Shown piece by piece: positions 15,800-16,934 of a DNA stretch of 16,934 nucleotides. Below the pieces are notes generated by a model. It did no database searches and had not been told where the DNA came from. It worked only from the letters and a program-made list of their open reading frames with translations. Within the stretch, counting starts at the first letter, position 1. Every line of letters begins with the position of its first letter. Made by a program: the position numbers and the translations under genes. Source of the stretch: Christensenella sp. UBA1260 (GTDB lineage Bacteria > Bacillota > Clostridia > Christensenellales > CAG-917); assembly GCA_002308155.1 (NCBI GenBank), contig DBVQ01000060.1, positions 985 through 17,918 of the forward strand, written 5' to 3'.

Positions 15800-15828
15800 A
15801 TTATACAATAATCGTCAAAAGCCGTCAA
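15800..15828 (-). promoter_or_regulatory. Promoter of the ligase gene, predicted to give a leaderless mRNA
   Basis: On the minus strand TTGACG (15828-15823) and TATAAT (15805-15800) are separated by exactly 17 bases. The -10 box ends only 6 bases before the ATG at 15793, so transcription should start at or next to that ATG. No ribosome binding site can fit in between. Confidence 0.8.
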
Positions 15829-15864
15829 CTTTTCAGCGGAACAAAAATCGCCTTGCAGAGTTTT

Positions 15865-15893
15865 TTGCACAAAATATTTGCAATATGTATAAA
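15865..15893 (+). promoter_or_regulatory. Promoter of the M23 peptidase gene
   Basis: TTGCAC (15865-15870) and TATAAA (15888-15893) lie 17 bases apart. The predicted start near 15900 gives a leader of about 37 bases with a strong CGGAGGT ribosome binding site at 15925-15931. It diverges from the ligase promoter, with 36 bases between the two -35 boxes. The match to the housekeeping consensus suggests that it does not depend on a sporulation sigma factor. Confidence 0.7.
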
Positions 15894-15936
15894 ATCCGGC
15901 CCACAGGCAATAATCAAGGCAAATCGGAGGTACTAC

Positions 15937-16608
15937 ATGAACAAATTCACTCTTGCAATGAAAAGATTCGGCGGATTTTTGAAACGCAATGCTTTTTATT
16001 TTCTCATTATCTTGTGTCTGGCGTCCGTTGCGACTGTCATTGCGCTTGCTGTCACAAGAAACAATGCACAGCCCGCACAGGAGCTCAACGTCAACAACGA
16101 ACAACCCGCTCCGTCAAATACTGACAACACCGAAACAGGCGGAAAGGAAACTCCTGAGCCAATCAACAATACACCTGAGCCCGCAATAAACAAACTTACA
16201 TTTATTATGCCCTGCAACGGCACAATAATCCGCGAATATTCGGACACGGCGCTTGTATGGTCATCCACGCTCAAACAATATTCAACGCACTTGGGCACGG
16301 ACTTCACGTCTGAAGACGGCAATGTGTTTGCCTCCGCAAAGGGCGCAGTCAAAGAAATCGGCACAAACGCTCTTGATGGCAACTATATCGTGCTCACACA
16401 CGGCGACGGCTATATCACAAAATATATGAGCCTCGAGACTCTTCCGTCTCTCAAAGTCGGCGACCAAGTTGAGCAAGGACAGCTCCTCGGCAAGATGTCA
16501 ACCTCGCAAGGCACTGAGAGCCTTGACGGCAATCATCTCCACTTTGAAATGACCAAGAATGGCGAAGATATCAACCCGCTTGAAGTCTTTGTCCTTGACG
16601 AGAAATAA
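15937..16608 (+). CDS. Membrane-anchored M23 (LytM/SpoIIQ-like) peptidase
   Basis: A 223-residue protein with a short basic N-terminus, one membrane helix (about 19-39), a Pro/Asn/Thr/Glu-rich linker (41-84) and a C-terminal M23 domain outside the membrane. The zinc ligands of LytM-type endopeptidases are all present: His118 and Asp122 in HLGTD, and His202 in HLH (200-202), with His155 in THGDG. The segment MPCNGTIIREYSDTALVW and the following VW..TLKQYSTHLGTDF resemble SpoIIQ, the forespore partner of SpoIIIAH. Unlike B. subtilis SpoIIQ, which has lost a metal ligand, this one could be active on peptidoglycan. No spoIIIA or spoIID gene is in view, so a general cell-wall role is equally possible. 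The frame is open upstream, but the CGGAGGT site decides ATG 15937. Confidence 0.87.
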   Translation: MNKFTLAMKRFGGFLKRNAFYFLIILCLASVATVIALAVTRNNAQPAQELNVNNEQPAPSNTDNTETGGKETPEPINNTPEPAINKLTFIMPCNGTIIREYSDTALVWSSTLKQYSTHLGTDFTSEDGNVFASAKGAVKEIGTNALDGNYIVLTHGDGYITKYMSLETLPSLKVGDQVEQGQLLGKMSTSQGTESLDGNHLHFEMTKNGEDINPLEVFVLDEK

Positions 16609-16643
16609 ACGCAAAAGTCAAACACTCATAATCTCCCCCTAAG

Positions 16644-16676
16644 AAAAGGACTGAAACCTCATGTTTCAGTCCTTTT
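16644..16676. terminator. Bidirectional terminator between M23 and HAD genes
   Basis: A perfect 14-bp stem AAAAGGACTGAAAC (16644-16657) with GTTTCAGTCCTTTT (16663-16676) has a five-base loop. The A and T tails are part of the arms, so it works in both directions. It lies between two convergent genes, 35 bases after one stop and 18 after the other. Confidence 0.92.
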
Positions 16677-16694
16677 CAATTGGAAATTAACGTT

Positions 16695-16934
16695 TTATTG
16701 AATTAACGGAATAATATCTTTTACTTTGTCAAGCGCATAGTCCGGTTTAACTTTGGATTTTGCGAGCATATCAGGCGTTGTTTCGCCCGAGAGAACGAGG
16801 ATTGACACAAATCCGCAGTTTTTGCCAAAGGCAACGTCCGTATAGAGTCTGTCGCCAACCATTGCAATCTTCTTTGGGGGGAGATTGTATTTTTTTGCAA
16901 GGCGTTCGCCCGCGGTCTTGTGCGGTTTGCCCAT
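16695..16934 (-). CDS. HAD-superfamily phosphatase, NagD/p-nitrophenylphosphatase type (C-terminal part only)
   Basis: The last 79 codons of a gene whose 5' part lies beyond the right edge; the Met at the edge is internal, not the start. GKPHKTAGERLAKKY carries the motif III lysine, and VGDRLYTDVAFGKNCGF carries the motif IV acidic pair that binds Mg2+. The following SILVLSGETTPDML is typical of the NagD subfamily (class IIA HAD with a C2 cap), which dephosphorylates sugar phosphates or similar small molecules. The substrate cannot be told without the cap domain. It ends TAA at 16695 and shares the terminator with the M23 gene. Confidence 0.9.
   Translation of the reverse strand: MGKPHKTAGERLAKKYNLPPKKIAMVGDRLYTDVAFGKNCGFVSILVLSGETTPDMLAKSKVKPDYALDKVKDIIPLIQ

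Overview
The window looks like a stretch of a Bacillota (Firmicutes) chromosome of Clostridia type. The grounds are an rnfCDGEA gene order, a SpoIIQ-like M23 protein, a SpoVB-like flippase, a DUF421/DUF4363 pair, short or overlapping gene junctions, and AGGAGG-type ribosome binding sites at many (not all) genes. The exact lineage cannot be fixed by reading alone; a gut-associated anaerobe is my inference. I see no rRNA, tRNA, CRISPR array, insertion sequence or phage gene.

Region 1 (1-4326, minus strand) is an Rnf operon, transcribed rnfC-rnfD-rnfG-rnfE-rnfA and cut by the left window edge inside rnfA; rnfB is expected beyond it. It encodes a ferredoxin:NAD oxidoreductase that pumps Na+ or H+. 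A strong sigma-70-type promoter and a palindromic leader precede rnfC. RnfG carries an unusual flavin-attachment motif with Val where Asp is usual. Directly upstream, on the same strand (4317-5245), are two half-size TSUP (TauE/SafE) membrane proteins that probably form one transporter together; the second starts with TTG.

Region 2 (5344-9883, plus strand) is a monocistronic unit. It has a promoter, a roughly 110-nt leader that can fold into a compact stacked hairpin, one 1450-residue cell-surface protein and a strong terminator. The protein has a signal peptide with a possible lipobox, five diverged repeats of 215-275 residues resembling carbohydrate-binding (CBM4/9-like) jelly-roll modules, an acidic linker, a C-terminal membrane helix and a basic tail.

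Region 3 (9916-12690, plus strand) is a probable three-gene operon: a MurJ/SpoVB-type lipid-linked oligosaccharide flippase, a DUF421 (YetF-like) membrane protein and a DUF4363 protein, the last two joined by an ATGA overlap. A perfect 8-bp inverted repeat covers the probable flippase start codon.

Region 4 (12826-15828, minus strand) holds an acyl/aryl adenylate-forming ligase with its own promoter and terminator, then murC. The ligase promoter sits so close to the ATG that the transcript is predicted to be leaderless. Region 5 (15865-16676, plus strand) is a divergently transcribed, membrane-anchored M23 peptidase like SpoIIQ with all metal ligands present. It ends at a bidirectional terminator shared with the convergent 3' part of a NagD-type HAD phosphatase that runs off the right edge.

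Most of the window is envelope biology (MurC, flippase, M23 peptidase, giant surface protein) next to an energy-conserving Rnf complex. I found no complete unknown system. The strongest candidates for something undescribed are the five-repeat surface protein with its structured leader, the Asp-less RnfG motif, and the leaderless ligase transcript.
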